Source of the DNA: Vitis vinifera
Lineage: Eukaryota > Streptophyta > Magnoliopsida > Vitales > Vitaceae
Assembly (NCBI RefSeq): GCF_030704535.1
Contig: NC_081818.1
Coordinates: 30,212,001-30,276,000, forward strand
Length of the DNA stretch: 64,000 bases
Reading direction: 5' to 3'
Shown: piece after piece, positions 1 to 10,979 of the stretch
How the letters are laid out: every line of letters starts with the position of its first letter
How positions within the stretch are numbered: the first letter of the stretch is position 1
Notes under the pieces: model-generated
Told to the model about the DNA's origin: nothing
The model's input: the letters and a program-made list of their open reading frames with translations, nothing else
The model's database searches: none
Position numbers and translations under genes: made by a program

Positions 1-80
1 GTAATGTTAATCACACAAGCATGATTCAACTTTATCCTGATGAAGCATTAGTTTGAATTGTGCTCTTTGAATCATTTCAG

Positions 81-1186
81 GAATAGGACCATATGTGGAG
101 GTAGCTTTTTATCATAAGCGTTCAAGAACACTACTGGTAACGGACGCGGTAATTTTTGTCCCAAGGCAACCACCTGAATGTATTAGCAAAGAATCACTTT
201 TGGCATCTGCAAAGAATGGTTTGGCAGTAAAACTTCTTAGTAAAGGAAAGGAAGTCCCTGAGGAATCAGTAGTTGATAATAAGATGAACCGTCAAAAAGG
301 TTAGTCCTCTCTTCCATTTCAAACGGCTCCAAATTTCCTAAATTAGAAGTGAAATTAAGAAAAATGCCACTGCAACTCGGGTTGAACATGTGCTTGAAAT
401 GAAAGGAATTGACTAGCGTAGATTGTTGGTGCAGGGTGGGAAAGAATGGTTCTTCAAATACTATTTCTTGGTCCATCAAATCTGTTGGAACCTAATGCTA
501 GCTTTGCTCAGATGTCACAGAAGCTGATTGTTTCGCCTATTGTAAAGACACTGGTTTTTAGCAAAGTTCCTGAAAAGGTAAAAAACAATCTGGCAATTTT
601 TTTTGAGCATCTGTAGCTAGTCTCATTACCATTTATAAAAGTGCGCCCTATCATGGTACAGAGGAGTGCTTCCAATCACTGAGCATAAACGTGAAAGGAG
701 ATTCCCCTGTCATGTCTCATGGTAGCATATTTTGAGTAGATCCTCACCACATTTGGTTTATGTCTCAAACAAATCCCGTTTTAAGTTTAGACGACAATCT
801 CAGGGATAAAGTAAAAATTGCGAGTCCTGACTTTCAGAAAATGTTTTAAGTTTGACCATCTCTTGCATGTTTCTTAAAAATTCCAGGTCAGGGATTGGAT
901 TGATGGAATCACACAGGACTGGAGGTTCAAGAGAATAATTCCTGCTCATTTTTCAGCTCCAATAAATGCAAGCAGGTCTGATTTCTTAGCAGCATTTGCA
1001 TTTCTTGACGACCTCCTGGGTGAACGTTATGTTACTCGGCCTTCACTCTCTCTTCTCTTCACATCACTCATGGGGAAGGCTGCAAGCTACTTCCCTCCAG
1101 ATGACATGAAAACATTATCATCCCTTGATGAATTTCTAGTCTCTGTTGGAGTTGTGAAGAAGACAGTCTCAGGCCGGAAACGATGA
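81..1186 (+). CDS. Probable DUF4336 family protein, C-terminal part only (3 exons)
   Basis: Three exons join in frame: 81-299, 435-577 and 887-1186. Acceptors end in cag (78-80, 432-434, 884-886) and donors are gtta (300) and gtaa (578). The frame enters at 81 inside a split codon, so the N-terminus lies to the left of the window. The translated part is about 220 residues, ends SGRKR and stops with TGA at 1184-1186. Visible features are GIGPYVEVAFYHKRSRTLLV at the start, a VFVPRQPPE-like strand and DWRFKRIIPAHFSAPINA near the end. From memory these resemble the DUF4336 family, proteins with a metallo-beta-lactamase-like fold that are plastid-targeted in plants; I know of no established reaction. 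The metal-binding His motif would be in the missing part. The splice structure is firm; the family name is moderately sure. Confidence 0.65.
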
Positions 1187-1524
1187 TAAAACAGGCCTTG
1201 TAAGTTCCCTTTAAAGCTCCTCCACCTATTAAACAAAAAACACCCAATCATGTAGTGAAGTATCACCATAGATTTTTATATCACCAATTCACCATTGTTC
1301 CATCCTTTCACCTATAGAAAGAAATGCTAAGTATAGTTTTAGTACTGCAATAGTAAGAGAATTTTGGATGAAAAAATTTGAAGTTCCTTGTATATTTCGT
1401 TCACAAGAAGAGCTTGGCGTCTTCCCATTTTCGTTTCTTTTGTTTTTTTTTTTTTTTTTTCATCTGGGCCCTATGGCCAAGGGGTTTGATTCCAGGTCTG
1501 TCTCTACTCTGCTTCCTAACTTAC

Positions 1525-1610
1525 TGACTAAGCAAACACTAAAAAAAGTATGCTGACTAAGCAAACACAAAAAACAAAAGAAAAAAAAAGTATGCTAGCT
1601 AAGCAAACAC
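1525..1610. repeat. Short tandem repeat, 2.3 diverged units
   Basis: The unit begins with (g)actaagcaaacac followed by an A-rich spacer and agtatgct. Copies begin at 1525 and 1554, and a partial third (gctaagcaaacac) at 1597. The units differ mainly in the length of the A-rich spacer (29 and about 43 bases), as expected for slippage or unequal exchange. Confidence 0.7.
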
Positions 1611-4409
1611 AGAGTAAACATCACTGGGAGTAGAACCTTTCTTTCATAGGAGCCCCACCTAAGAAGAAATATCAAATAGTTGGAGAATTTTTTTAGCAAT
1701 TTCGCATCCCTATAAACTATTGTTGCATATGTAAACCATGAAAATAATCACCTCCTGAGGTGCAAAAACTAGGCCACCTACCATGGCATTAGAGGAATCC
1801 AAACATGCTTCCCCTGATACCTAGAGGTTTTGGTCCATTCAGGACTCCAACCTAAGAACAATATTGCTTGAAATATTCAAGAAGATGACCGACAGTTAGG
1901 TGGGGATAAAGGACTAAGGATACGTTACCATGGGGTCCAACCAATTAAAAATTGGACTTCAGCACAAGATGCAAAAAGCAACTAGGCGACGGCGTGACGG
2001 TTCTCCATTCCCTGAAGAATGGAAGTTTCTGTTTACCGGTCAAGGAAGACCTCTCTTATGGATGGTTGTGGCCATCAGACTTTGAAGATGGGAAAAAAAT
2101 AAAATCAGGTTAGACTGAGGGGCAATGGTCTCATTATGGATATAATCAGCTTTTGGTTGGAGGGTCACCTCCCTAACTAACCTCGTCCCACCAACACGGA
2201 TGGGGGTTCATTCTCAAACACATATTATATATTACACATAGATAGAAGGGAGGAAAAGGGATAAAGTTTTGATGTCCTTGTGGCCCAGCACTTGAGTGAG
2301 AAATGATCACTTTTCTGGTTCCATTATTACCAATAAAGAACACACTAGCAGATCTGAAGCATGATGTGTATGTAGAGAGAGTCAGAGAAAGAGGAGAATC
2401 CAAGGTGTTTTTTTTTTTTTTTTTTTCTGGATACAATGTGAAAAAGAATTGGCCTTGGGGCATGCCTCCTTATCTTGATGGCTCCATCATCTCCTTTTTA
2501 TTTGCCCCCCCATCCATAGGAAATGATTAACAGACATGAATTTTCCCTCAGAAAGTAGGGCAAGCCCTCTTCTAGGAAAAGTCAATTGCCAATCCTCCAA
2601 GTGTATCAGATGCCATGAACACAACTCTGGAAGATTAGGGCAAAGGGGAGAGAGAGTAATGATTGATAGATTTGGTACTCTAACCCCATTTGAGCATTGA
2701 TGAAATTTGAAGTAGTTTTAATATTTTGATTGAGAACAGAGTGTCATGATCATAGTGACACCATGTTTTTGGTGAGAAAATTATGCCAACAATGACCTTT
2801 CAGCCTCCAGCTTAAGACACCACCCCATCACCTATTTTTCAATTTTCAATTGAAAAAAAAGGCGAATAAAGGCCACCAAAACTTGAATAAGAAAATAGAA
2901 CCCATTAATTTTTCTAGATGGCTTAACTCATACTCATTAACAATTCTACCAGCCCCAAATCAAAATAACAAAGGTAGAACTTCCTCCATGTATATATCAC
3001 CTAACATCTCATCTATCACCCCATTGCCTTGCCTCCACTTCCCACCCACCAAACTCTTTTTAGTACAAAATTTGTAATTCTTTCAACTGCCTCTGCCTCT
3101 GCATTAAATAGTAAATGTGATGCTTTATTTTATTAGTTTGAAAATAAAGAAGAAAAAGTCCTACTCTACCACCAACTTAGATGTAATTTTGTTTTTTTCA
3201 AGTGTTGTTTAACTAATCCTATCAAAAGAGTTTTTGATATTTCCCAAAAAGAAATATGTGGGATTATAAAAGGAAATAAGATGAAGATAAGAAGAATGAG
3301 TAGGGAAGGAGTTGAAAAGCCAATTTTTGGTATTAGACATGTAAAACTATTTTGATTTTGATTTAAAAAATGTATCCCAGATGATTACCCTTGTGGCAGT
3401 GGCACCACCCATTTCCTTGACCTTGTTTTTGGTGATTGGTGAATGGACTCATTTTCCTGAGAAAATAAAAAGAGAATAATTGCAAACGTGGGTGACATGA
3501 TCTCACTCGTTTGGGTTTCAAATAATAACATAAGGGTTGCCCATTAAACAATTCACGTCCTAAGATGACAAACCCTAACATCTGTTTACTTCTTTAAATT
3601 ATTAGGGTTATTACAATCATCACATAATGTTGAGAAAAGATTCAAAATTTCCCACCATCATTCTCTATTTTGTATTTTCTCAGTTTCTGATGGGTCTGGG
3701 TGGGTCTCAGGGAGGGACGTAGGGATGTCCACGCGCTTCCGACGGCGAGTGTTTGACGCGCCCTATTTATCACGATATTGACTTGTAGGCTTGTAGCACG
3801 CTAACCAATTCAATATTTAGATTTCAGAGTCTGAAAAACGTGGCATGATTAAATGGACCGACCCCAATTAATTATCTCCAATTTCATTATCATATCATGT
3901 TTCTAGAAAATTCTAAACCACCGACTATCCTTTTCTATAAATATCATATAAATTTTTAAATCTAATACAAATATATATCCAAACAATTTTTTATTTACAA
4001 TAAATTTTGGGAAGAAGCCAAAATACTTGTATATGATCATACCCACTATATTTTCGATGTTAACATATATTTTTGTTTAATATATATATTATTATTTTTT
4101 GATATTTCCATTAAAATCAATATTCTTATCATAAATAAAAATTTACATGAAATTTACGATTAAATTTGGACCATTGCACGGAGATAGATAGAAATGAAAT
4201 TGAAGTGCAATGAAAAAAACACTTATATGAGAGGTAGTATTTTTATGGTTGTTTATAATAAGTTTTTTTTTAAAATAATAAACGTTTTAATTTTATTTTT
4301 CAAATAAATTTATAACGCATTATTTTAATCCAATAGGACTAAGTTTTTAAAATTTTCACACAAAATTCTTATTTTGTTTTTCATTATTAAAATATGAGAT
4401 CCCTTATTT

Positions 4410-4690
4410 AAACTCTCTATTAAGGCTTTATTAAAAATTTTGTTCAATTTTGTAAAGGTATTAAGGAATTATTCAATTCGATAAATAAGAGAAAAAAATT
4501 CCTATATTTTAGAAAATAATTAATTGAGAATCGAGAAATATATCTTTATTAAACTCTCTATTAAGTCCTTGTTAAAAATTTTGTTCAAATTTCCATAAAT
4601 AAGTGAAAAAATCTTATATTTTAGAAAATAATTAAATAGGAATAAAGAAATATAACTTTTTCTAGAGGTGATAAATATAAATTTAAAGGC
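4410..4690. repeat. Diverged tandem duplication, about 141-bp unit
   Basis: The stretch starting aaactctctattaa at 4410 recurs at 4551, an offset of 141 bases. Both copies continue with aaaaattttgttcaa and later share atattttagaaaataatta and a gaaatata-like end. The second copy has lost about 20 bases relative to the first. It lies in AT-rich intergenic DNA 5' of the calmodulin-binding protein gene. Confidence 0.7.
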
Positions 4691-4959
4691 AAAGATATTT
4701 AAAAAATTAGCAATTATAATTTCAATTTTCAAAACTCAAAAAGAAAAAGAAAGAACAATTAGATCATAATAATTAATTACATATTATAATAAGGAACTTC
4801 TTATTAAATTGGAATAAATAAATATAAAAATCAATCAAAAGTTAGAATAAATATATAAAAAAAAGTAATAAAAAAAAACTCAGAGGAAAATAAAATCGTC
4901 AATTTATCCTTAAACGATAAATTGTCATGGCAAATAATCGAGGTCTGGTTTGGTGGGGA

Positions 4960-6927
4960 CTGCCGCAGGCGACCAATTCCCATCTCCCTCCCTCCCTCCT
5001 TTTCTCTCTTTTAACTCTCTCTAAGACTCTCTCTGGAGATTCTGTCCGCAACAAACGCGCAATTGAAGCGGAGAAAAGCAAATAAAGTGTGAGAGAAAAG
5101 GGCATAAGGCCAGAAAACTGCTAAAAAAACTGTTGCTTGCACGATCGCTCAAGCTAAACCAAAAGGTGGGGTTCTTCCTCGGCCATGCTTCATTCACTCT
5201 TTCATTTTTTTTCCCCTCATTTCTGTTGCTTTTTCTTCGCTTTCTGGCAAAGTTGTGTTTGGTTTCCGAGAAAAAGAAGGTACCCACTTGACGCGTTTCC
5301 GTTCTGTTTCATTAGTATTAATGGGTTGGTCCTTTTTCTCTGTTTTGCATCATGGGGTTGCAGAAACATCTAATCTTTGTGATTGATTGGGGTACGGTGT
5401 GAAACCCTTCCTTTGGCTTCATTTTCTGGAATGGTTTTGTTGTGGAATCTGTGCTGTGGTGTATGAAAAGATGGTGTGTTTTTTTTATTTGTTCTTTGTT
5501 GCATCTTTGTTAAAGTTAATGGGACTTGTTTCTGATTCATTTATAGTGATCGGGTTTCAAACTGGAACTGTGATCAATGGGTGTTTATCAATTTGGTTTG
5601 GTTGTTTGTCTGATTCAGAGTGTTCTGTCCTGTGGTTTAGGACGGTCTGGTTTGTACTCTTATGAACCAATCCAAGTTTGCTTACTTCATTGAAGATCTT
5701 CTTTTTTTTTTTCTTTTTCTTTTTTCCTGTTCATTATATTTCTTATCTGAAATTCCCTCTCTTTTGGGCTGAGATACGTATATGAGATTTTCTTTTTCTT
5801 TTTCTTTTTCTGACCATTTGCTTCATTTATTAAATAAATAAAAAAGATGCAAAAATCCTCTGTTTGATTCGCCAGTTCATTGATGCCGTCAAGCAATAGT
5901 GGAATGTTTTTTATGTATATGAATTTGGAAGAGATTGATAGTTAGTGTCTTATAGTTTCCGATTCAGTCACCAAACTGTTCTGTTAATTTGTTTTTGTTT
6001 TTCTTTGTTTTTTTTCCATCTTATTTTCATTCACATGTAGGTTTCCTTTTGCTTAATGGTAATATTGCAAGAAATTGGCATTTCGTTTGTATTTTCTCAA
6101 TCTATTTATCACAAAGTGATGCTTTTCAGAGTGAAATCTCAAATATTAAGCATTTTCTTCACTATTGCTGAAATCCAGAAACAGTGGAAAAATAGGATTG
6201 GCTTGGAAAAGAATTTAAAATAGTAGAAAATTTTGAGTCTGTTTGTGTCTCAACCTTTAAAAATTTTCATGAAGGAGTCAATTTGTCCTCCTACAGATGT
6301 TTGTGTTTGTTCCTATTTGTGTTCCATTACTGCACTCATAGATTGTTCAATCATTCAAATTTTGCGACCTATCAAAAAAAAAAAAATCATTCAAATTTTG
6401 CTGTTCTCTCTTGTACTCTGTATTGGTTAAGGACAATTATGGATATTGTGCATATTCAAGTTTTGATCCAAAAGACACAGAAAAAGAGTTTTAATCATCA
6501 TTAAGATCATGAAAAGCTTTTGCCCAGAAAGAGTTTATACATCTTATTTTCTTTCTGGTAGTTTGCATGGATGACATGATTTCATTGTTTTTTTGATCTC
6601 TGACGGACTTTGATTGCATGTTTTCCTCTTCTTTTATATATCATTTAAATCAACAGTATTAATGAGCTTCTATTTATCCCAATAAATATGGTGGATGTTT
6701 AATTTTGCTTTCAGGTTGAAGATCTAGTGTCATTTTCTTGAGCTCATAGTTGTCTTGGAATTGTAATAATATCATTTGAGTTCTTGGTGAGTCCTGTTCC
6801 TTGTACTGCTATTGATATATTTATTTTTTATTATATGTAGGTTGTTTTTTCTTTTCATTTAATCTAGTCTAGTTCATTCACAAATTTTTCTTTACACAAT
6901 TATTAATTAGATTTGGTTGATTTTCAG
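4960..6927 (+). other. Leader of the calmodulin-binding protein gene: pyrimidine-rich first exon and 5'UTR intron
   Basis: A CT-rich tract (ccctccctccctcc and ctctctct, about 4981-5040) looks like the transcription start and leader typical of plant genes. A donor-like aaaccaaaag|gtgggg sits near 5166 and a good acceptor ttttcag ends at 6927, just upstream of the coding exon. Everything between would be a leader intron of about 1.76 kb. A small additional leader exon near 6716-6787 (after gctttcag, before gtgagt) is possible. These exons are inferred from splice signals only. Confidence 0.45.
6349..6401 (+). mobile_element. Tail-only LINE insertion with 17-bp target-site duplication
   Basis: The sequence aatcattcaaattttgc occurs at 6349-6365 and again, identical, at 6385-6401. 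Between the copies lie only gacctatc and a poly-A run. The acctatc-poly(A) end matches the 3' end of the truncated LINE at 26.8-27.1 kb (ttacctatc-poly(A)). This is what a target-primed reverse transcription event aborted almost at once would leave. It is in the leader intron of the calmodulin-binding protein gene. Confidence 0.8.
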
Positions 6928-6973
6928 GGTGTGGACTCACAGTTTGAAGTTCTGTGGTTTCCTTCTCCCTGTT

Positions 6974-8647
6974 ATGGCTGAGGAGAGTATTGATATGCCA
7001 ATGAGCCCAGAGATGACTAAGCCAGGAGGAGGAAATATAAGAAGAAACTCTACAGGAACACCATTTTTTTTGAGCAGTGGGGAAAAACCTGTCCCTCATT
7101 ATCTCAGAGCTTCTATTGGCTCCTGCCATGATTTCTGTAAATATGGGAGAAAACATGCATTTGAAGCAAAAGCAAGGAGTCCTATACGCAAAATAAATAT
7201 AACATCACAACCACCTGATGCTAAAAATCCAGTGGACAAGGTAGTTCAGGCAGAGAGGAAAAGGGCAACCATGGTTAAACTCAAGCCTTCACCTAATTCC
7301 AAAGCCGGTTTTCCTCAAAGCACCAAAATCATCAAGTTGGAAGTTTCATCACCTTCAAAGAAAGTAGAAGTCTCTTTGAAACATGCTTCAGCAAATGCTA
7401 GAGGAATAACTGATGTCTCATCAACTATGAATAAAGTAGAAGCCTCTTCAAAACGAGCGCCACCGAATGCTAGAGGAATAACTCAGAATGCAAAACATAC
7501 GACTCCTGTGAAGCTGAAACCTATGGCAGTGAAGCCATTGGCTTCACCTGACCCTTTAAAAGGTTCAAGTGGGAGAAGAAACAGTGACATCAATATAGGC
7601 CCAAAGACAGGGATCTCCAAAGTGCTGGTGTCCCCGGCAGCTAGGTTGTCCCCCAAACATTCTGTTGATGTTGCAAGTTTAGATGCAAGAAAAAACAGGA
7701 GTTTGGATGTTGTTTCTCCTTTGAAGAATCAGAACAGGATCAGAAAAGCTGAGCCCCAGCAACCAAAAAACAATAAGATCCAGGAGAAAACCTTGAGAAC
7801 TACATTATTCCGCAAACCTTCTATCAATCGAGTTACAAGCTTAAATGCAAGAAAGTACAAGAACCTGAAAGTGGTTTCTCCACTGAAGAATCTGAACAGA
7901 ACCAGAAAAGCAGAAATCCAGCCACCAGATGATGGCAAGGTCATAGAAAAAACCTTGTATGTTGTCATGACAGATACTGACAACAAAACCTTGGGCTCAG
8001 CTCCAGATGGAAGCCCTACTATTAAATTGTCTCCATCTCCATCATTGTCGCCAGCAGAGTCTTCATCCCAACCAACTTCTCCATCTTTGTCATCCCAGGA
8101 AGAAGAAGATCAAGGGGAGTCTGAGTATACTATTAGTGATGCTGATGATTTCATCTTGGAAGACAATGAAACTGGAAACATGAATGAAGCTGAAAATTCT
8201 GAAGGGGAATACAAAAGAAGGCCACAGAAGGCTGGGTTGGTTCATTCTGAAGATGAAGAATGCTCAGCTGTGAAGCTAAATTTCAGGAGGGGAAAGGTGC
8301 TTGACCTTCATTCTGAAAACAAAGGTCCAAGGAGGCTCAGATTTAGGCGAGGGAAACTGTTAGGGGAGAACCAGAATGGCAAGAATGATGCTGGGAGAAG
8401 AAGCTTTAAGAGGAGAGGAGTGGATGGTGATACAAATGGTACTAAGGATGAATCTGAAAAAGTTGTTTTGAGACATCAAGATGTGCAGGGAAAGAAAGAT
8501 GCGCAGGGTCTGCTCAATAATGTAATTGAAGAAACAGCGAGTAAGCTTGTGGAAACCAGGAAGAGTAAGGTTAAGGCCTTGGTGGGTGCTTTTGAAACAG
8601 TAATCTCCCTTCAAGAGACTAAGCCCTCTACAAATACTGTCACTTAA
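6974..8647 (+). CDS. Plant calmodulin-binding-domain protein (557 aa)
   Basis: One coding exon. The ATG at 6974 (MAEESIDMPMSPEM) is the first in frame after the acceptor at 6925-6927; the frame is open further up only through the intron border. The first 300 residues are basic and Ser/Lys/Pro-rich and contain two internally similar blocks (SLDARKNRSLDVVSPLKNQN and SLNARKYKNLKVVSPLKNLN). A Ser/Pro-rich then acidic stretch (EEEDQGESE) follows. The C-terminal part has paired basic motifs (LNFRRGKVLDL, LRFRRGKLLG, RRSFKRRGVDGD) and ends with SKVKALVGAFETVISLQETKP, the hallmark of the plant CaM-binding domain (Pfam CaM_binding), where a basic amphipathic helix binds Ca2+/calmodulin. Biological role is not established. 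From memory and position the likely Arabidopsis counterpart is At5g15430. Family call is firm; precise function is not. Confidence 0.88.
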   Translation: MAEESIDMPMSPEMTKPGGGNIRRNSTGTPFFLSSGEKPVPHYLRASIGSCHDFCKYGRKHAFEAKARSPIRKINITSQPPDAKNPVDKVVQAERKRATMVKLKPSPNSKAGFPQSTKIIKLEVSSPSKKVEVSLKHASANARGITDVSSTMNKVEASSKRAPPNARGITQNAKHTTPVKLKPMAVKPLASPDPLKGSSGRRNSDINIGPKTGISKVLVSPAARLSPKHSVDVASLDARKNRSLDVVSPLKNQNRIRKAEPQQPKNNKIQEKTLRTTLFRKPSINRVTSLNARKYKNLKVVSPLKNLNRTRKAEIQPPDDGKVIEKTLYVVMTDTDNKTLGSAPDGSPTIKLSPSPSLSPAESSSQPTSPSLSSQEEEDQGESEYTISDADDFILEDNETGNMNEAENSEGEYKRRPQKAGLVHSEDEECSAVKLNFRRGKVLDLHSENKGPRRLRFRRGKLLGENQNGKNDAGRRSFKRRGVDGDTNGTKDESEKVVLRHQDVQGKKDAQGLLNNVIEETASKLVETRKSKVKALVGAFETVISLQETKPSTNTVT

Positions 8648-10950
8648 TTTGAAAAGGAACTTTGTCTTCTTCAACAATGCATTGGATTAGTAAAGAGTGG
8701 TAAAAGAATAACCTTAAGCTTGTCAGGGTAGAAGTGCAGTTTACAAGTTTGGGGAGCACCCTTTGAACTCACAAAATGTAAAGGTAGATTTTTTTGGGTG
8801 AGGCTTAGAAAGCCTGAATGGTGGAGTTGAATGGGGATTCTTGTGTGTACTGATCTTGACATGTTTCATATTCATTTCCTGCAGGGTATGCTTCTTGCTT
8901 TCTCTTCAGATTTATACTAATGTGATTGATTTGTATCTTGTGAATGAAACTACTGGAGACTCATATGACTTTTATCTACCTTGAGTGGCAAAAGAAAAGC
9001 TTCATTGCTTGGAATTATTCAAGAGAGGATGTATCTTTGAATTGTCAGAGTCCCCACCTCTGCTGGATCTAGTTTTGATTTGTTTTCTAGATATTCTTTT
9101 CTTTTTTCTCTTCCCTCCTGATCAAAATATATTTATGCTAGTGCTAGTATGGCATTTTTCCTCATAGACTCTTGTTATGTTTAAGGACCTGTTTGCTTTA
9201 GGTATTAGCACAACTCCAGAATGTTGATTATGTATGCTATGGTTGAATTGGTTTGAATCCCTAATAGTCCCTTAGTGGGTGATATAGAAGATAAGGATCA
9301 ATTCCTAATGGGGGGAATCAATCTCACCCAGTATGTGATGGTGCCTTGATGCTCTCTGATGTTATGCAAATTTTTATGAATGGGGCAAGCTGAAAATGCG
9401 CTAACAAGTCTCCTGCAATAAAGCTTTTGAAACTCATGGCCACTTTTCCTGCTAGTCATAATATTCATACCTATGACAGATATGTTCGAGGAGCTTGGCT
9501 GTATTTTCTCTCCGGAGATAATGAGAGGAAGTTTGTATTAATTGCAAATGGAAATATAGAAATTTATGTAGTCTATTTTAGTTTATGGTATTGCATTCTC
9601 TGAGTAAGCTCTTTTCAATCTTCCTTGTTCTGTGTTGCTGAACAGTTGTGTGTTTTGATTATAATGGTGATGACAAACCCACTTACCAAGTAGCAACCCC
9701 ATACCAGGATTGCTCAAAAGTCAAAACTAAACTTTAATGACCAAATCCATGTGGATTGTCCTCCTACTATTATTCCTAAGTCCTAACCTATCATCTTGTT
9801 TTAGTCTTTTAGATGGCACTTGAAATATGGAATAAAGTTTCCTTCCTATCGTGATTAAAAAAAGTAAATTGAGTAGCAGGGATGGTGGGGAGTTGAACGC
9901 GTGACAGGAACCTTCATCTTTTTGTTCTGACACCAAAGGCCATCTCATCCTTGCCCATCCTCTTCCTCTGAATTTGTGCAGTTTGAGCCTCAGCTTTTCT
10001 GTTTGATCCATGCTGACTTGTTGGGGTGGGGTTGCATGGCTTTTTTATCTTGGACCTACGACTCCTACTCCTAGCCTGGTATGAATATTTCATGAGGAGT
10101 AATAAATATGACATTTTTTTTTAACTTATATAGAAAGCCAATCCAAAATTTCCTTAAAAGGAAAAAATTGTTTTAATCTTAGGGACTTGGGAGTTGGGAG
10201 TAGCTTCCAAAAGAACAGACCCCCAGTGCAGAATCGTAGTCAGCAATCTTGACTTGGTAGTCCTATTCTCTTCCAAAACGACTCCTAGGGTACTTCTAAA
10301 GTTTAAACTTTTAAACTATTCCTGCATGTTGAGAGTAAAATTTTGATACTCCACACTCCACTTTTGTTTTTGTTTATTATAAATTAAAAGTATATATAAA
10401 ATGAGTTTATTACAAAGAGTGTCTAACAAAATAGAAAATAAAGCATTTAAAGAATTATGCATATTTAAATTATTGAATCTCAATCATTTAAAATGTAAAT
10501 AAAACACAAAATAACGACTTGAATACAAATAATTTTATCCATGTCCCGTCTTATTATTCCCAGTGTCTTCCAATATATATATGTGCGGTCGGTCCAATAC
10601 ATAGTGGATACCTATTTCATACTTTAAAAAATAAAAAATAAAAATTATGATTTTGTGGGATAGAGACAAATGAGGTGAAACCAAAACGTCTGCTTCATGG
10701 TCCAGGTGGCTCTGCATCCATTCGTCCTTCCTCTACCCAAAAGTAACCGCCCTGTGAGTGTAAGCTATCTCACTCAGGAAATAAATAAAATATTCTTGGT
10801 GCATTTGTATATGAGCGGACCCAGCCCCAAGTCCTTTCAATCTCTGCAACCAGTTGCAGAAGCTCAATGACTACATTTTCTGTGGACGAAATTACCCCTA
10901 TCAACAAGGGGAATTTACCATCTCTTCTTGCATGTATTTCTCTGACATTT
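8648..10950. other. 3' flank and intergenic region, no gene seen
   Basis: The first few hundred bases after 8647 are probably 3'UTR. Beyond that no open frame has a family feature or a convincing exon structure. AT-rich stretches dominate from about 10320 to 10660. The right end (about 10700-10950) should include the promoter of the F-box gene. Confidence 0.45.
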
Positions 10951-10979
10951 CTGCATTTTATTATGGGTTTCACACTTGT

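Larger units (their letters stand above)
1187..4900. other. Intergenic region, no gene seen
   Basis: The open frames here are short, AT-biased and lack family features or splice partners. The region holds a poly-T run (about 1441-1460), a small tandem repeat (1525-1610), a second T-run (about 2407-2426), a short GC-richer patch near 3700-3780, and from about 3900 a very AT-rich stretch containing a diverged tandem duplication (4410-4690). The last few hundred bases should include the promoter of the calmodulin-binding protein gene. Confidence 0.5.

Noticed and set aside
6917-6973. An upstream extension of the calmodulin-binding protein to 6917
   Set aside because: It starts from TTG and runs across a clear intron acceptor (ttttcag ending at 6927); the first ATG is at 6974.
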